A stretch of 64,000 nucleotides of DNA, from contig NCSJ02000097.1 of assembly GCA_002812745.2 (NCBI GenBank), forward strand, positions 1-64,000, given 5' to 3'. This stretch comes from Scytalidium lignicola. Taxonomy: Eukaryota; Ascomycota; Leotiomycetes. Of the stretch, positions 10,477 to 21,842 are shown in pieces. Numbering within the stretch: position 1 is the first letter of the stretch; each line of letters opens with the position of its first letter. Made by a program: the position numbers and the translations under genes. The notes under the pieces are model-generated. The model was not told the DNA's origin, made no database searches, and saw only the letters and a list, made by a program, of their open reading frames with translations.

Positions 10477-12737
10477 GGTTATTTAATAAAAAAAGTCGGG
10501 TTTTTTTCTAAATTACCTGACCGCAACGAGAAAACACCCAACGATTTTATTTCTTCGGTGGCAGAAATATAATTGCTTTCAACACTGGTCCAATCGAATG
10601 CCAGCTGGCAGGCGAGAATATTTTTGGCGCGTTTGCTGCAGCACTATTCCGATTCATACGTGGCTCGCAGGCTAGTTGCAGGAAATCGTATGTGTCTCCG
10701 ATTTAAATTGCAGCAGCTCTCGCGGGGGAGAGAAAAAAAATGCAGGTCCAGGACGCCTTTTCCATTGTTCTCGATTCCCAGGGATGAATGATGATGATGA
10801 TGATGCTCTGCTCCCATTTTTTGCCCGGCCCAGAAAGTTATAAAAAAATGTATTTTTTTTTGCTTACCCATTGTGTATCAAGAGCGGTGCGGAGAAGTGA
10901 TCGGCGAGCGAGAGTTCGAGAAGGAAGAGAGGTACACGAAGGGAAAGCTGCACAACAGAAACAGTACGAATTAGCCCCTTGTAGCACAGAATCACGAGAA
11001 CAGTTGCTTGACGATGATGATGAGAGGGTGGGAAGGTGTGCGGAGAGAGTGCATAATACGAAGTGGAATTGGCGCACCAACCAGGAATTTGGCGTCGATC
11101 AGAATACCGTACGCGTCTTCCCACGGAAGCAGACCAGAAGAAGTTGGACCGATGGGGCGAAGAAGAAGAAAAAGGTATTTGACGACGAAAAGAAGTCTCG
11201 ATCTCACTGTCAACGGCGATGGCAGTCAGTCAGTCAGTCAGGTCTGGAGTTGTCGCTGGAAGAAGAAAGTGATGATGATGGAAGGGGAAAAAAAGGTGAT
11301 TAGGATGCTCGATGGACGTGCCCGTTTTTTTCCCCCAAAGGCAAAAGGGGGTTTTCTTCTAGGGAAAAAGGTGCACGGTGGAGAGAGAGGACAGGGATTG
11401 TCGATTGCGGACAATTTCAGAAGAAAGCCCCCTTGATTGCGCGGTGGATCAGCAGGTAGAGCGGGAGAGCAAGCAGCAACGTACCTAACAGATCGGGAAA
11501 AAACAAACAAAAGTTAAGACCTCAATGAAGAACAGATTTGGGGGGCTGGGAGAGCGAACGAGAGTGATGAAGGGAATGAAGAAGGAAGGGATGATGGGGG
11601 AAGGAAGAAGAAACGGGGATAATACAGTAAGTTAATAATTAGGGGGGTTTTTTTGGGGTGAAGAGCAAGCTGCTGCGCGATGCGGCGTCCGTCTCTTTTT
11701 TCCTTGCTCCTAAAATAATTACTGTAATTCGGTCGCCCAGAAAGAAAGGGGACGGCCCATCTCGGTTGCGGGTTAGCGCGTCACGTGCCAGCCCTGACGG
11801 TTGGGCTCCAGTCCGTTTTGGGAAAGGGACAAGAACACGAACTGCCGGCTGCTGCATTCTGATTTGCCCAGCAGATTTTCAGGGGTACGAGGGGCAGGAA
11901 CAGGCCAGGTTTGCCCTAAGTTACATCCTGTGCTAGTCTGGTCGGCGGATTCAGGAGCCGTCGAAAGCGAAAGCTGGAGAGGTTGACACTTTTGGGAGCC
12001 AAGCGTGACAAAGATGCCATTGTGTTTGCTATGGTGTCGCAGTAACGGTACCGGTCGTATAATTGCATGCAACTGGCAGCTGCATTGGGCTTCTGTGCAC
12101 ACACATCCACCGTGACTGCTGTATAATTCGTATAAATTCAGGGTTCAACAGAAGTGAGACCCACACCCTCTTTCCCTCCGGGGCCCTCTCATTCGCTGGC
12201 CCTGGGGGGGATCACGTGACGGATCACCTCGTCTCACGTTCCGATGGAGTCCACGTATCGAGCCGATGCCAGGTGTGCCAGCGCCTCATTGGCCCGAGCA
12301 CGGCAGGGCGGTCCCTATATCTCCCAATCGATGAATACGGTCCGCATCTGAAACACGGGGGTCTGCTGCGAAATTTAAGATTGGCTGGGCGAGCGTGGTG
12401 AGGTGTGCCAGCAGTGATCAGCAGAAGAGAGATTGGTTGAGTTATCAGGTTATTATTCTCCTCTCATCACTGTAATTACTGTAATTAATTATCTGACGGA
12501 GTGTGTGCACGTAAGTACTGTAGATGAGAGAACAAGACAGGGATAAGTATTTCATTCATCTCTATGGTGAAAAACAAAAGAAACGCCTTTATATAAACCT
12601 GCTTCCCAATGCAATGTCTAATTAATTAGTACAGAGTCGGATCATAAATCATTAGCCTAACCAAAATCCGTGAATTTGATCCACATTCATTACCAAAACC
12701 AGTGAACCAGTGAACCAAGTAATCCGTACCCTCCAAT
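10477..12737. promoter_or_regulatory. 2.3-kb gene-free region upstream of the septin, purine-rich on the plus strand
   Basis: This lies between the septin start and the 3' end of the MFS gene. By eye, the plus strand is strongly purine-rich from about 10880 to 11640 (repeated GAAGAAG, GGGAGAG, GAAGGAAG), so the septin's sense strand is CT-rich. CT-rich tracts are common in filamentous fungal promoters and 5' UTRs. An ATG trinucleotide run (about 10788-10805) and a CAGT tetranucleotide run (about 11223-11241) lie inside. A donor-like AG|GTACGT occurs on the septin's sense strand near 11485, so a 5' UTR intron is possible. Longer open frames here result from low complexity. Confidence 0.45.
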
Positions 12738-14543
12738 TTAAGCAATAGCAAACTTAGATCTAGCTCTCAACTTAGCACCATAGATCCAAAGCAGAAACAT
12801 GCCGATAATGCCAATAACACTGAGGCCACCAAGTAAGCTGACACCCTTGGCCACACCAAGATTAATGAACAATGGTCGCGCAAACAAGATCGAACCACAA
12901 GCCAATGCGCTCCTCAAAAAGTCATTGCCAGCGAACAGAGAGGCGGCGTATTGCGGATACGACAGAGGAACGTAGACGAAGATGCATTGCATGACGATGA
13001 ACACACTGGCGCCGTAGATGGTGATGCCAATCGTGGGTGCAATCCAGTGGATAGATGCCCGTGCCGTCCAGCCAAACATGAAAAGACCAATCGTAGGCCC
13101 GAAGCAACCAAAGAGCGCGGGAACGAGTCGGGACTCCTGCGCACGAAGACCGTTCTTCATGATATCTGGGATGAGAATGAAGTGTAGGTAGCCGCAATAG
13201 ATTGCAACACCAATGAGACAAGCAACCAGCACGCAGGTGAAGACCACACCGATCATGCCCAAGGAGAAGCCATAGTAGACCGGATACACCAAGGGGAAAA
13301 CCTCAAAAAAGGAATAATAAATCCCATAGATAATTGCAGTGTAGACGTTGACGAATGCAATCGCAGGATCCTTGATGGTGATTTCGATGGGCTTGATGAT
13401 AGCGTCGATGAGGATTGCCGAAGGCTTAAGATTCTTCTGGTCGATCTCAGATTGGGCCATGAGTCTGTTGTCACCAGTGAGCTTTCGGAGACGTTGAGCA
13501 CGGCGGAGAAGCAAGTTCGGAGTAGAAGTCTCCGGGAGGAGCATGAACATCAACAGGAAGACTGGACCGGCGGCCCAGAGAATCTCCCACAATGACCAGC
13601 GCCAGCCCTTAGCAGTCACTGCAAAGCCAGAAAGGAGTGGTCCGAGAGCAGGTCCACAGTAGGCTGCTGAGACCCAGGCGACTAGGGCAAATGGGAGATA
13701 GAGAAGGCTGTACATGTCTTGCATTGTTGCAGCACCGATTGCCAAACATGGGGAACCGAAGAATCCTTGAAGGAAGCGGAGAACAAGCAGCCCTGCAAAG
13801 TTGTCTACTAGGGCTGTTGGGAGGGAAAGAATGGTGAAGAGCGCCATTGTCACAGCGTAGACCGGAGAGCGGCCGATAACAGGAATCTCAGAGAGAGGGG
13901 CCCAGAGAAGAGGACCTATACCGTAGGCAAGGACATAGAGCGAGAGGGGAAGTGAAGCATCTGTAGGTGTGACACCAAACTTCGCTATTACACCGAGTTC
14001 ACTGGATGTGTAGATTGCAGAGCCAGTGTAGACAACAAATGTGTATAGACAAATGATGAAGGAGACAATAAATCTCTTGTTATTTGACCAATTTTGTGGG
14101 TTCTCGGGATCATCGGTCTTGTACCAATCAACAAGGATATGGCCATCAGATGTCTTTCGAGGAGCTAATGATTTGGATTTCGTTCGTGCAATAGCTAGTT
14201 CGGCTTCGATTTCAAGACGCTCTTCTGTATATGGTGTCGTCTCTAGACGGCTTCTTGTTCGAGTGACTAATCCAATCTCTGGGTCTTCTCTCTGATGATC
14301 AAGCTTTTCAGTGTCCACTTTCTCCAGATCATTAGGCTCATTATTTGTTGCGCTTGATGTGTGAGATGGTTCTCTGCTGACTGGTCGATGGTGCTCTTCC
14401 TCTTTTTCGGATGAGTTGAGAACGGTATTCCATTCTTCCGGGAGTTCGAAGTCTGGTTGCTCTTCTGGGTAGAGTAATATTTTATTTCCCGTGATGTATC
14501 TGAGGAGTTGGCCCAATGGGGCATCTCTGACGATATTCGCCAT
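12738..14543 (-). CDS. MFS multidrug-type transporter, DHA1 family (Flr1-like)
   Basis: This is a single-exon gene of 601 residues. The N-terminal 160 residues are a charged cytoplasmic region. The sequence LVDWYKTDDPENPQNWS, just before the first helix, is the hallmark of fungal DHA1 drug:H+ antiporters. Twelve hydrophobic helices follow. The motif-A region between helices 2 and 3 reads GPLLWAPLSEIPVIGRSPVY, and FLQGFFGSPCLAIGAATMQD matches helix 4 of the Flr1/Caf5/Mfs1 group. A long central loop (residues about 345-395) and the C-terminal helices (ALACGSILFARPLFINLGV) also fit. Relatives export azoles, benomyl, cycloheximide and similar compounds from the plasma membrane. The substrate cannot be read from sequence. 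The gene stands alone with 2.3 kb and 1.8 kb of gene-free DNA on its two sides, and no transcription factor or biosynthetic gene is adjacent. Confidence 0.9.
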   Translation of the reverse strand: MANIVRDAPLGQLLRYITGNKILLYPEEQPDFELPEEWNTVLNSSEKEEEHHRPVSREPSHTSSATNNEPNDLEKVDTEKLDHQREDPEIGLVTRTRSRLETTPYTEERLEIEAELAIARTKSKSLAPRKTSDGHILVDWYKTDDPENPQNWSNNKRFIVSFIICLYTFVVYTGSAIYTSSELGVIAKFGVTPTDASLPLSLYVLAYGIGPLLWAPLSEIPVIGRSPVYAVTMALFTILSLPTALVDNFAGLLVLRFLQGFFGSPCLAIGAATMQDMYSLLYLPFALVAWVSAAYCGPALGPLLSGFAVTAKGWRWSLWEILWAAGPVFLLMFMLLPETSTPNLLLRRAQRLRKLTGDNRLMAQSEIDQKNLKPSAILIDAIIKPIEITIKDPAIAFVNVYTAIIYGIYYSFFEVFPLVYPVYYGFSLGMIGVVFTCVLVACLIGVAIYCGYLHFILIPDIMKNGLRAQESRLVPALFGCFGPTIGLFMFGWTARASIHWIAPTIGITIYGASVFIVMQCIFVYVPLSYPQYAASLFAGNDFLRSALACGSILFARPLFINLGVAKGVSLLGGLSVIGIIGMFLLWIYGAKLRARSKFAIA

Positions 14544-16387
14544 TGGAGAAAAACCAGACTAGGACAACCTAGGCGGTACGTGGATAGATATTATAAGAAA
14601 ACGAGATATATAGAGGCTAAGTGAGGTAGGGATGAAGCTGTAGTTGAGTTGAAAGACTAAACAAAAGGAGTACTATGTACTCAAAGAGATGTTTTGAGCT
14701 GATGATTGCGGAATCTGTCTTACCTGGGAGAAAAGAAGGATATATGTACTTTCCTTTCACTCTCTGCCAACTTACCTCTATGCTCTCTTCCGTGGAGTTA
14801 ACCTCTCAGCCCCAATAGACAGGATGAAATAAGCATGCCGCAATTTGCAATCACCAACGGAGAATGCATGTTAAGCCCGTGAGTAAGCATACTTTCTATG
14901 TGTTGCATCAATTTTCCACCGAGCGGGAGCCTTGTAATAAGGGCCTTGGCAAGCCATTTGCAAATTATTAAAGAGATGGAGATTAGGGACGGGGGATCTT
15001 TCCTCCAGTGTCGGAGATCTATGATCTAGGTAGTGGCAGTGAATGGTAAGCTGGTAGATCTGGGTGGTGAGACGAACGTTGAAACCACTATGACTGGACA
15101 AGGCCCAAACTCCGATAGAGAGGGTGTGGTTGTGCCAAGTTGATGATTAATCCATTGTGCGGAGGCGGCGATTGTTAGTTAGCGATGAGTCGTTCGGTGG
15201 TCGATGACGTAGCCATGGAGTTTACGTGTATGGAAGCGGAAGCTATATTTTTACCCTTTCTGGCAAATGGCAAAAAGCCATCTACGGAATCCCAGGGGAT
15301 TTGAAATCGCATAACATACGGGCGTTAGAATTATTTCTTATTGTGTCTCTAATAACTTAAGCCTGGTTCACGGACTTTTTGTGTCGCCGATTCTCTGCCT
15401 TCGTTCTAGAACGAGAGCCTGTTTATAATCGTCACCTCAAATTAGTATGCAGGATGACATTTATTTGTTGAGTACGATTGGATAGTTACTATTGATACTA
15501 GTTCGGAGTTTTCCCTAAGCTTATGTCGAGATTCTACTTACGTACATAACTCTTCTTGACGACCCAATACCAAGGACAAGGACACAATAGCCTATCCCCT
15601 TGGGAGGGAGGCCATAGATAGCCACTTTTTAGCGTTGTTGCCCTGAAATGAAAAATATCCTGATTAGATTAGCCTTTTGTTAGAAAATATAGGCGCTCAA
15701 TGGTTGATATCCTTGTATATGAATTATTGCCTAAGAAAATAATTGTTTAAATGATTTAAAACAGTGAATTTTGAAAAGTCTCATAATAAAGTACGTAAAG
15801 AAATCACTTTCCTCTGTAAGGTTAACTTTAAAATAGGAAATCTTTGACAACGTAGTTACGGTGGATGAGGTTGATTTCAGATCTTGTACCTATTGGTTCA
15901 ACACTATTTGAAACTAGCAGTAGAGTTTAACGGGTGGAGCCTTTGATTATTCAACAAATACAGTGACTGGTAGGTTCTCGGAGATATTTATATCGTATTT
16001 ATACGATTCACATGTTCTCACACCATTGCCAGCGGAAACCCGTGGACATAGCCCGATTCCAAATCCCATTTCCATATGTCCACGGATATACTGCCTAAGA
16101 TATGTATCTACCACGTATCTCTCCATTTCATTCCGGGGTCTAGATACAGCCATCTACAAATCATTGGAGTCTCGCCAGCCTTTCTGCGGGCTAGATTACA
16201 CGTAGCGGCGCAGAAATACGTACATAAGTATGTACAATACATCTTCCAGTATCCAATCATAAAATCTATTTGAAAACACTTTAATGGAGTAAAATTATTG
16301 AAATAGTGGTAAATTAGGAAATGACATTCTATTCGCAATCTACTACCAGCAATTTCCCCCTCCTGCTACACACACCTCCTCTACATC
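14544..16387. other. Gene-free region upstream of the MFS transporter, AT-rich toward the cupin gene
   Basis: The first few hundred bases should hold the transporter promoter. By eye the DNA becomes markedly AT-rich from about 15640 to 16380. No open frame of convincing length or family was found on either strand. Decayed repeat DNA is possible, but I see no terminal repeats. Confidence 0.45.
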
Positions 16388-16900
16388 TTACTTCCCGGCA
16401 ACAGCTGCATCTAATACCTTTCCATCTTCACATTTAACCTTCTCAGCACCGAGCATGACACAGAGAATTCTACACCAGTCATTCGACTTATTAACCCAGG
16501 CATGCATCGTTCCCCTCTGAACAATATACTCTCCCTCCTTCACCACAGCCTCCTCTCCTCCATCTAGCTTCAATACTATTTCCCCCTTTAGGACAACGCA
16601 ATAATCCAAGGTGACGGTTCTATGCATTGGCGACGATCCACCGGGAGCGATATCGGTTGTGCAGAACAACGCACCAGTTTCCGATGGTCGTGGGATGCCG
16701 GCCGGTCCTGAGGAAGGCAGCGGAGCAGTATTGGATGCCGGGACAGTCGGGGCTATGTGTGCTGTTGTGAACACTGATGTACCCGGCCCAAAGGGTTGTG
16801 AGAAGGGGAGGGTACTGTCTCGACCAATGATAGCAGTCCCCGTGGAGTCGTGAGAGGTGATGACCAGTCGTGGAGCAGAGATGGTAGTTGTGGTGGCCAT
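16388..16900 (-). CDS. Small cupin-domain protein
   Basis: This is a single-exon gene of 170 residues with a true ATG at 16900. Residues 85-155 form a cupin barrel. Motif 1 is MHRTVTLDYCVVLKGEIVL, with His93 and the Gly of VLKGE. Motif 2 is EGEYIVQRGTMHAWVNK, with His133. The second His and Glu of a full four-ligand metal site are not evident in motif 1, so metal binding may be incomplete. Fungal proteins of this size and pattern are often annotated as cupin_2 proteins beside catabolic or secondary-metabolism genes. No such cluster is present here, and the nearest neighbour is the MFS transporter 1.8 kb away. The N-terminal 80 residues are Thr/Ser/Pro-rich and may pack against the barrel. The domain call is firm; the reaction is unknown. 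Confidence 0.85.
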   Translation of the reverse strand: MATTTTISAPRLVITSHDSTGTAIIGRDSTLPFSQPFGPGTSVFTTAHIAPTVPASNTAPLPSSGPAGIPRPSETGALFCTTDIAPGGSSPMHRTVTLDYCVVLKGEIVLKLDGGEEAVVKEGEYIVQRGTMHAWVNKSNDWCRILCVMLGAEKVKCEDGKVLDAAVAGK

Positions 16901-18088
16901 GTTTGGAGATTTTTTAACTCTTGGGTGTAAACACTTAGTAGAAAATGTAGGAATATCCTTTGATGATGATTTGTTGCACNTTTTTTGGTGATAATCTTGA
17001 TTGAATATGATGCATAGATAGTTGCACGGATGGTTGTAGAGATGATTGTAGAGATGATTTAATTGATTGAGATGGAATGAAATAGCAACTTTGAAGAAAA
17101 GAAAGCCGGTACTTATCTTAATTCACCATCATGAATATACTCGCTGATGCTCGCTGATGCTCGCTGCTGTTCGGTCCCTTGACCGACCAAGCCCGGACTT
17201 TTTGAGGACAGGCGGTATAAGCCACCGAGCTGTGCCTTTTTCTATTTCCATGGTTGTGTGTGTGAAACAGTTGCTTTTACACGCATGAAGTAGCCTTGCA
17301 TTAGGTTGCAGATCAAAACCTAGAATCCATTCAGACATGCTGGGGGATGAATGGTAAGGCTGAATGAAGGGTTGGAAGTGGGAGGCTCGGGGAGGCTCGA
17401 GGGTTCGGCCGCGGGTCCGTTAACTCCACAGCCTTTCTTAACGCCGGGCTCACCACAACCGACATGGAATTCTCCAGTTCGCATGTTGGATGGAGTTTAT
17501 TACATCCCAGCGAATGACGAGACTAAAAAAAAAATAATAGGTAACCTACAGCCTCATTATTATTATAAGTTAGCTCCATAGCGAAGATGTTGAAAGAGAC
17601 TTTAATTTAAGTATGTCCAACTCTTAATTACGACTTGCTATTGAGTCCTATCTGAAAACGGCTCTCATAAGCCCACGAAACATCGCATACTGGTACAAGA
17701 AGGAACAACATTAGTCATGATCTTCTATTTATTGTGCTACTTAAAGGATGAGAATCGACGAATCCGCAGAGGCAGCAAAAATGGAGAAAACTCCTAAAGA
17801 CGCATACAGTTACGACCCCACCAGTCCTCACTTCTTACCACACAACTAGACACTGGAAGGACACCTCACGCCATAATGCATAATAATTGCCGAACACGGT
17901 TTTCTTCCATCAATGATCAGTCCTACTACTTCTCTTCCCAGCTTTTAACCCATGTCGTCCCGTTCCATTTCATCTCTCGTCATAATATTCCAAATTGGCT
18001 GAAGCTCTTATCCGGTCCGTGTTTCACCTACACTTCGAGAAAGCTCCATACCATAGTCATTCGCCAATGGCCAAATGAGGGTCTTTGT
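16901..18088. other. Intergenic; cupin upstream region and TMEM33 3' flank
   Basis: Just upstream of the cupin is a GATGATTGTAGA-type direct repeat (about 17030-17060). A 10-bp unit TCGCTGATGC is repeated at 17141-17160, with a partial third copy. An N stands at 16980 next to a T run. A 76-codon open frame at 17351-17581 has no support. Confidence 0.5.
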
Positions 18089-19243
18089 CTACGATGACTT
18101 CTTAGGAGCTGACGCTCCTCCCACGTACTTTCCAAGATTGGTAAGATCGTGGAATGATCTTGCAGTGTTCTTAGCTTGACCCCAAACTTGTCTGGCAGCA
18201 GGAGGAGTAGATTGTGCACCAACAAGGGCATCAATTCTAGCCTCCAAGTTTTTGAATTGGCTTTGAACAAACGTGCTCTGTCCGAAACGGGCACGGAGAA
18301 AAGCGGTGTAAAGCGCTAGCAGAATCCACGACCCTCTGGTGAAGATGATAGCGGAAAGCAGAATTCTAATCCACAGAGCAATTTCAAGGCCGGCTACTAG
18401 TCCCATAGATGCATCGTAGTATTCCTTGACAAATCGGCCGATTGTGTCTGCAGTTGGGTTGGGTTTGTAGGCTGGCTTGCCGGATGGAGACGCGCCTGAT
18501 GCGGGGCTAATTTGTTGAGGTGGTTGGATTGTTGGGATGAGGTTTGTGCGCGTATATGTTGCGACGTGGAAGATAGAGTAGACGCCAAAGGGGAGCATAG
18601 CAAGTGGATATTGGGGGGAAAAGAGCCAGACAAGAGCCATAGCTGAGACGAATTAGCTACGAGAAATTCTCCATATCCAAGGGGAATAGCATATTCAGAT
18701 ACTGACCAAGATATTGAACGTTCTCATCTCCAATTATACCGATCACACCGCCTGGTGCTTTGCTTCCGGCTCTTGAGCGAGCTCGGAACGCCTTGTAGAC
18801 CACGATGCCATACGTCACAGCTGCCGAGATGAAGGCTGTCCGATATGAAAACTGAGCCCATCCAGAGTAATAATTGAACGTAATGTAAGATAGAGAGTAT
18901 CGGAAAATGCAGAATAGCAGAGTTAAATGTCTGTTCAGTAAAGTTAGTAAAACTGGCCATTTCCGTATTCTTAACATCTGGTGGAGGTAAGGAGACGCTA
19001 AAAGTGAACAGGCTGGCTATTGAGGATGTCGATAACAACTGAGCCGAAGAGGATCAGGAGAAATCTCCCCGAATTGATAGTGAAAACTTTCCAACATACC
19101 CAGCAAACCAAGCGACTAGAATACTTGTTAGAATATGCATCTATACGGAATCCCTGAGCTTCCTTCTACTTACATTGTAGGGTTTGTGCTAATGCCAACA
19201 ACCGCTGCGACAACGGCAGCGACGCAGAAGGCGGTGGAGCCAT
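18089..19243 (-). CDS. POM33: TMEM33/Pom33 family membrane protein (Tts1-like)
   Basis: Members of this family are multi-pass proteins of the ER and nuclear envelope. In yeasts Pom33 and Tts1 assist nuclear pore distribution and ER shaping. Four exons: 19243-19174, 19115-19100, 18930-18707 and 18642-18089, giving 287 residues. Exon 2 is only 16 nt. With flanking phases it gives FAWFAG and the join reads AGHLTLLFC, as expected for the family. Intron 18931-19099 has a perfect TACTAAC branch site. Hydrophobic segments occur near the start (FAWFAGHLTLLFCIF), at WAQFSYRTAFISAAVTYGIV, at MALVWLFSPQYPLAMLPFG, and at IALWIRILLSAIIF. Family-diagnostic strings are DENVQYLAMALVWL (across the last splice) and YSIFHVATYTRTNLIP. 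A Pro/Ser-rich linker and a soluble C-terminal tail follow. Confidence 0.88.
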
Positions 19244-20086
19244 GGTACGAGGTATACAATGCTGGTTGCAAAGTGGTTTGTCTGTGATTCTTCTACCAAG
19301 TTGGAAGGTTCTCTGTTGAGAAAGTGGTGCTAGAAATAGTGGTGTCGTGTGCTAGTAGAGGGCCAGAGTGCGAGAAGAAGCTGGAAGATGGCTGGGATTT
19401 ATTCCCTGACGGGTGTGATAAGCGACTTTGTGGAGTAGAACAATTGAGACAAAATCACTTACTCCTTATTTTCCCCTGAATTATCCTTTCAATTGATTAG
19501 GAATTGCCTGAGAATATATAAAATGAATGACGGCACAGTTTAAATGAGTTGTCGCAAGCCTTTGTAGGTTTGTTGGCTACCTTGATCTCAAGCCACTTAG
19601 TCCATTCGATACTTGCCACGAACTTCGTCATCGCTGAGGCTAATATTATGATTACGGTGTGCTACCAATAAGCGCACTTTGCTGCATGCAACCATCAGCC
19701 ACAACCCCCAGATCCTGGATATATCGACTTCTAGGGCTCAAACGGAAAGCTCATCATTTATATAGTTCTGACTGAGATAAGAATGCTCTGAAGTCCAACA
19801 TTATGAAACCGCTAAGTCTGGTTGCCGCGGTTACCCCTTTCCCCCATGTCATGTAATTGGCAATTCTTTTCACTAAAACCTGACAAAGCTCACTTGCAAT
19901 CGTTGGATCACGCTTATTGACACCGAGATGCTGGAGAGGTATATTATCCTCTATCGCTAGGCCAAACTAGATGCTCAGATACTCCTCTCAAACTCCAAAG
20001 CCTTATTACTGGAGTACTTTTATTGTAAAAATCCAACTTCCAGCCCACTAACGCCGTATATTATCCTCAGCGAACTCCCCCAATTC
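19244..20086. other. Intergenic; TMEM33 upstream region and CTK2 3' flank
   Basis: No supported gene. Both flanking genes are on the minus strand, so this holds the TMEM33 promoter and the CTK2 3' UTR. Confidence 0.5.
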
Positions 20087-21492
20087 CTACCTTCGAACAC
20101 GCTTATAGTCTCGGTCAAATCGGTCGTCTCTTGACTGGCGTGGTCTGTCTCTACTGTCTCTGTTGTAACCTTGCGAGTTCTGAGGCTTGATAGGCTCTTC
20201 AACCTCAACCTCATACTCCTCATATTCTACCTTGAAGTATTCCGCCACAGTTGCCTTCTCATGTTTTGCCTGTTCTGCATCTAGCATAAATCTCACTGTC
20301 CCATCTTGCCCTCGAGCACCATTTCCTCGGCGGCCGGAGCCAGAAGATCGTGGACTAAGGGTCGCTGGAGACGCCGCATCTCTTCCATTCGCCCGAGTAT
20401 CAGAAGGACTCGCAGGAGTAATTGGAGTCTTTGGTGTCTTGATGCTATGTTTTGTTCCATTCGATTTTGGTGTTTCAATAAACTCTGTATACCGGCCTAA
20501 TGAGCTTTTCTCCTCTAGCTCCTGGTTCAACTTGATTTTGATGTTGATGAATTTCTCGATACTATATGTCGGCCCCACAGTAGATGCTTTCAAGAAGTGT
20601 GTATATAGATCTAATAGATCAAGCATAGTCTCCATTATCTCGGCTCTGGTTGTCCGCCAGTCCTTGTATTTTGGTGCACTCTCACCACGTATAAGATCCT
20701 CCTGCTTCTCTAGAATGAGGGCTGCTAGTTCGACGCACGCAAATGCCATGGTTGCGCATGTTTGTTTGAGAGGCGCGAAAGTTCGATAGAGGTCAAGCAT
20801 GATCTTATAAGACATCCTGGCCACATCCTGGTCGATTCCAGCTACCTTTATCAACTTTATTAGATGTTTTTGTGGGTATCGTGCGCGGAAGTCGAAACCG
20901 GATGCCTCAAGCATTAGCCGTTCAAGTCCAATTACTATTTTGGAGGGATTCTCGAAAGCCTGCCGAAGAGAAGTCAGATTTAGCTGATATAACTTGCAAC
21001 CCAGCCATATGTACTCACATTGTCATCCGGACTGAGTTGTTCAGCTAGGGATACTTTCGAATTATAAGCCGCGCAGAGTATCTCTTTAGATTTCTTTAAG
21101 GTGTCTTCAATTTTGCAGGCAGTCAACAATGCTGCTGCCGCTGCGTCTGGATACTGGTACTCAGTGTCCTTGTGGACAAGACGAAACTTGTGATAATAGC
21201 AAACAGCTGTATTGAACGTCCTTACAGGCCTAGGATGGTCAGCTATGAAGCTTGGTATTGCAGGAAGGAATTCTTACAGCTGTAGAGCTATCCTTACTTC
21301 ATTGATCCACTGCACACCTTGCAATCTGTATGAATCTTCCCGAGGAGGACTTGTTCCTATGGCCACCAGCTGTCCTTGAAGCTGTTGCTGGAAGATATAT
21401 GGTTTTGCGACCTGAATGTATGATGGGTGAGGCCCAGGTTGTTCTACTACAGTTGAGGTGGGCTCAGTCGTAGAGGTTGGCGCAGGCGCCAT
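20087..21492 (-). CDS. CTK2: Cyclin subunit of the RNA polymerase II CTD kinase CTDK-I (Ctk2/Lsc1)
   Basis: Ctk2 is the cyclin partner of the kinase Ctk1, with Ctk3 as third subunit. The complex phosphorylates Ser2 of the RNA polymerase II C-terminal domain during elongation. Three exons: 21492-21278, 21229-21019 and 20959-20087, with introns at 21230-21277 (48 nt) and 20960-21018; 432 residues. The cyclin-fold start is diagnostic: HPSYIQVAKPYIFQQQLQGQ, then REDSYRLQGVQWINEVR. The first cyclin box includes TACKIEDTLKKSKEIL. The second includes RLMLEASGFDFRARYP and ends near LIRGESAPKYKDW. The last 110 residues are low complexity, with Ser/Pro-rich sequence and then a charged Arg/Asp tail (RDRPRQSRDDRFDRDYKR) as in many transcription factors of this class. 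The gene is divergent from the PPT1 gene, about 350 bp apart. Confidence 0.9.
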
Positions 21493-21842
21493 TTCAGCGA
21501 GATTTGGTGTGGAAGTACGGATTCTGGCTTTGCAGTCATTTGGACCTTTTCTTAAACTTTGCGGTTCATCTTGGCCTTCTCAGGCTTAAGAGAGTAGTTG
21601 CCGGTAGAGGCATTGTGGCAGATTAGAATTGTCGTAAGAGGATATTAAAGCAGCAACGTATATATACTATATTCAGTTAGCATTTATTGCCATTGACACT
21701 AGCGCGTTACTTTGCTTTTATCGCGACTTCTTATCGTAGCTCTGCCTCGTTGCACTTGTTGCAAGTCCAGAGAGGGCAACGACTAACTAAGTTGCATTTA
21801 TCTTCTTCTCTTTATCATTTGACTTAATAATCTTTCAACGTG
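21493..21842. promoter_or_regulatory. Divergent promoter between CTK2 and PPT1
   Basis: This 350-bp interval must hold the 5' regions of both divergent genes. No specific site is claimed. Confidence 0.5.

Noticed and set aside
10788..11303. 171-codon plus-strand open frame
   Set aside because: Starts with a run of Met codons from an ATG microsatellite and is biased by the purine-rich tract; no family resemblance.
20187..20789. 200-codon plus-strand frame opposite CTK2
   Set aside because: Antisense shadow of a clear cyclin gene; no family match.
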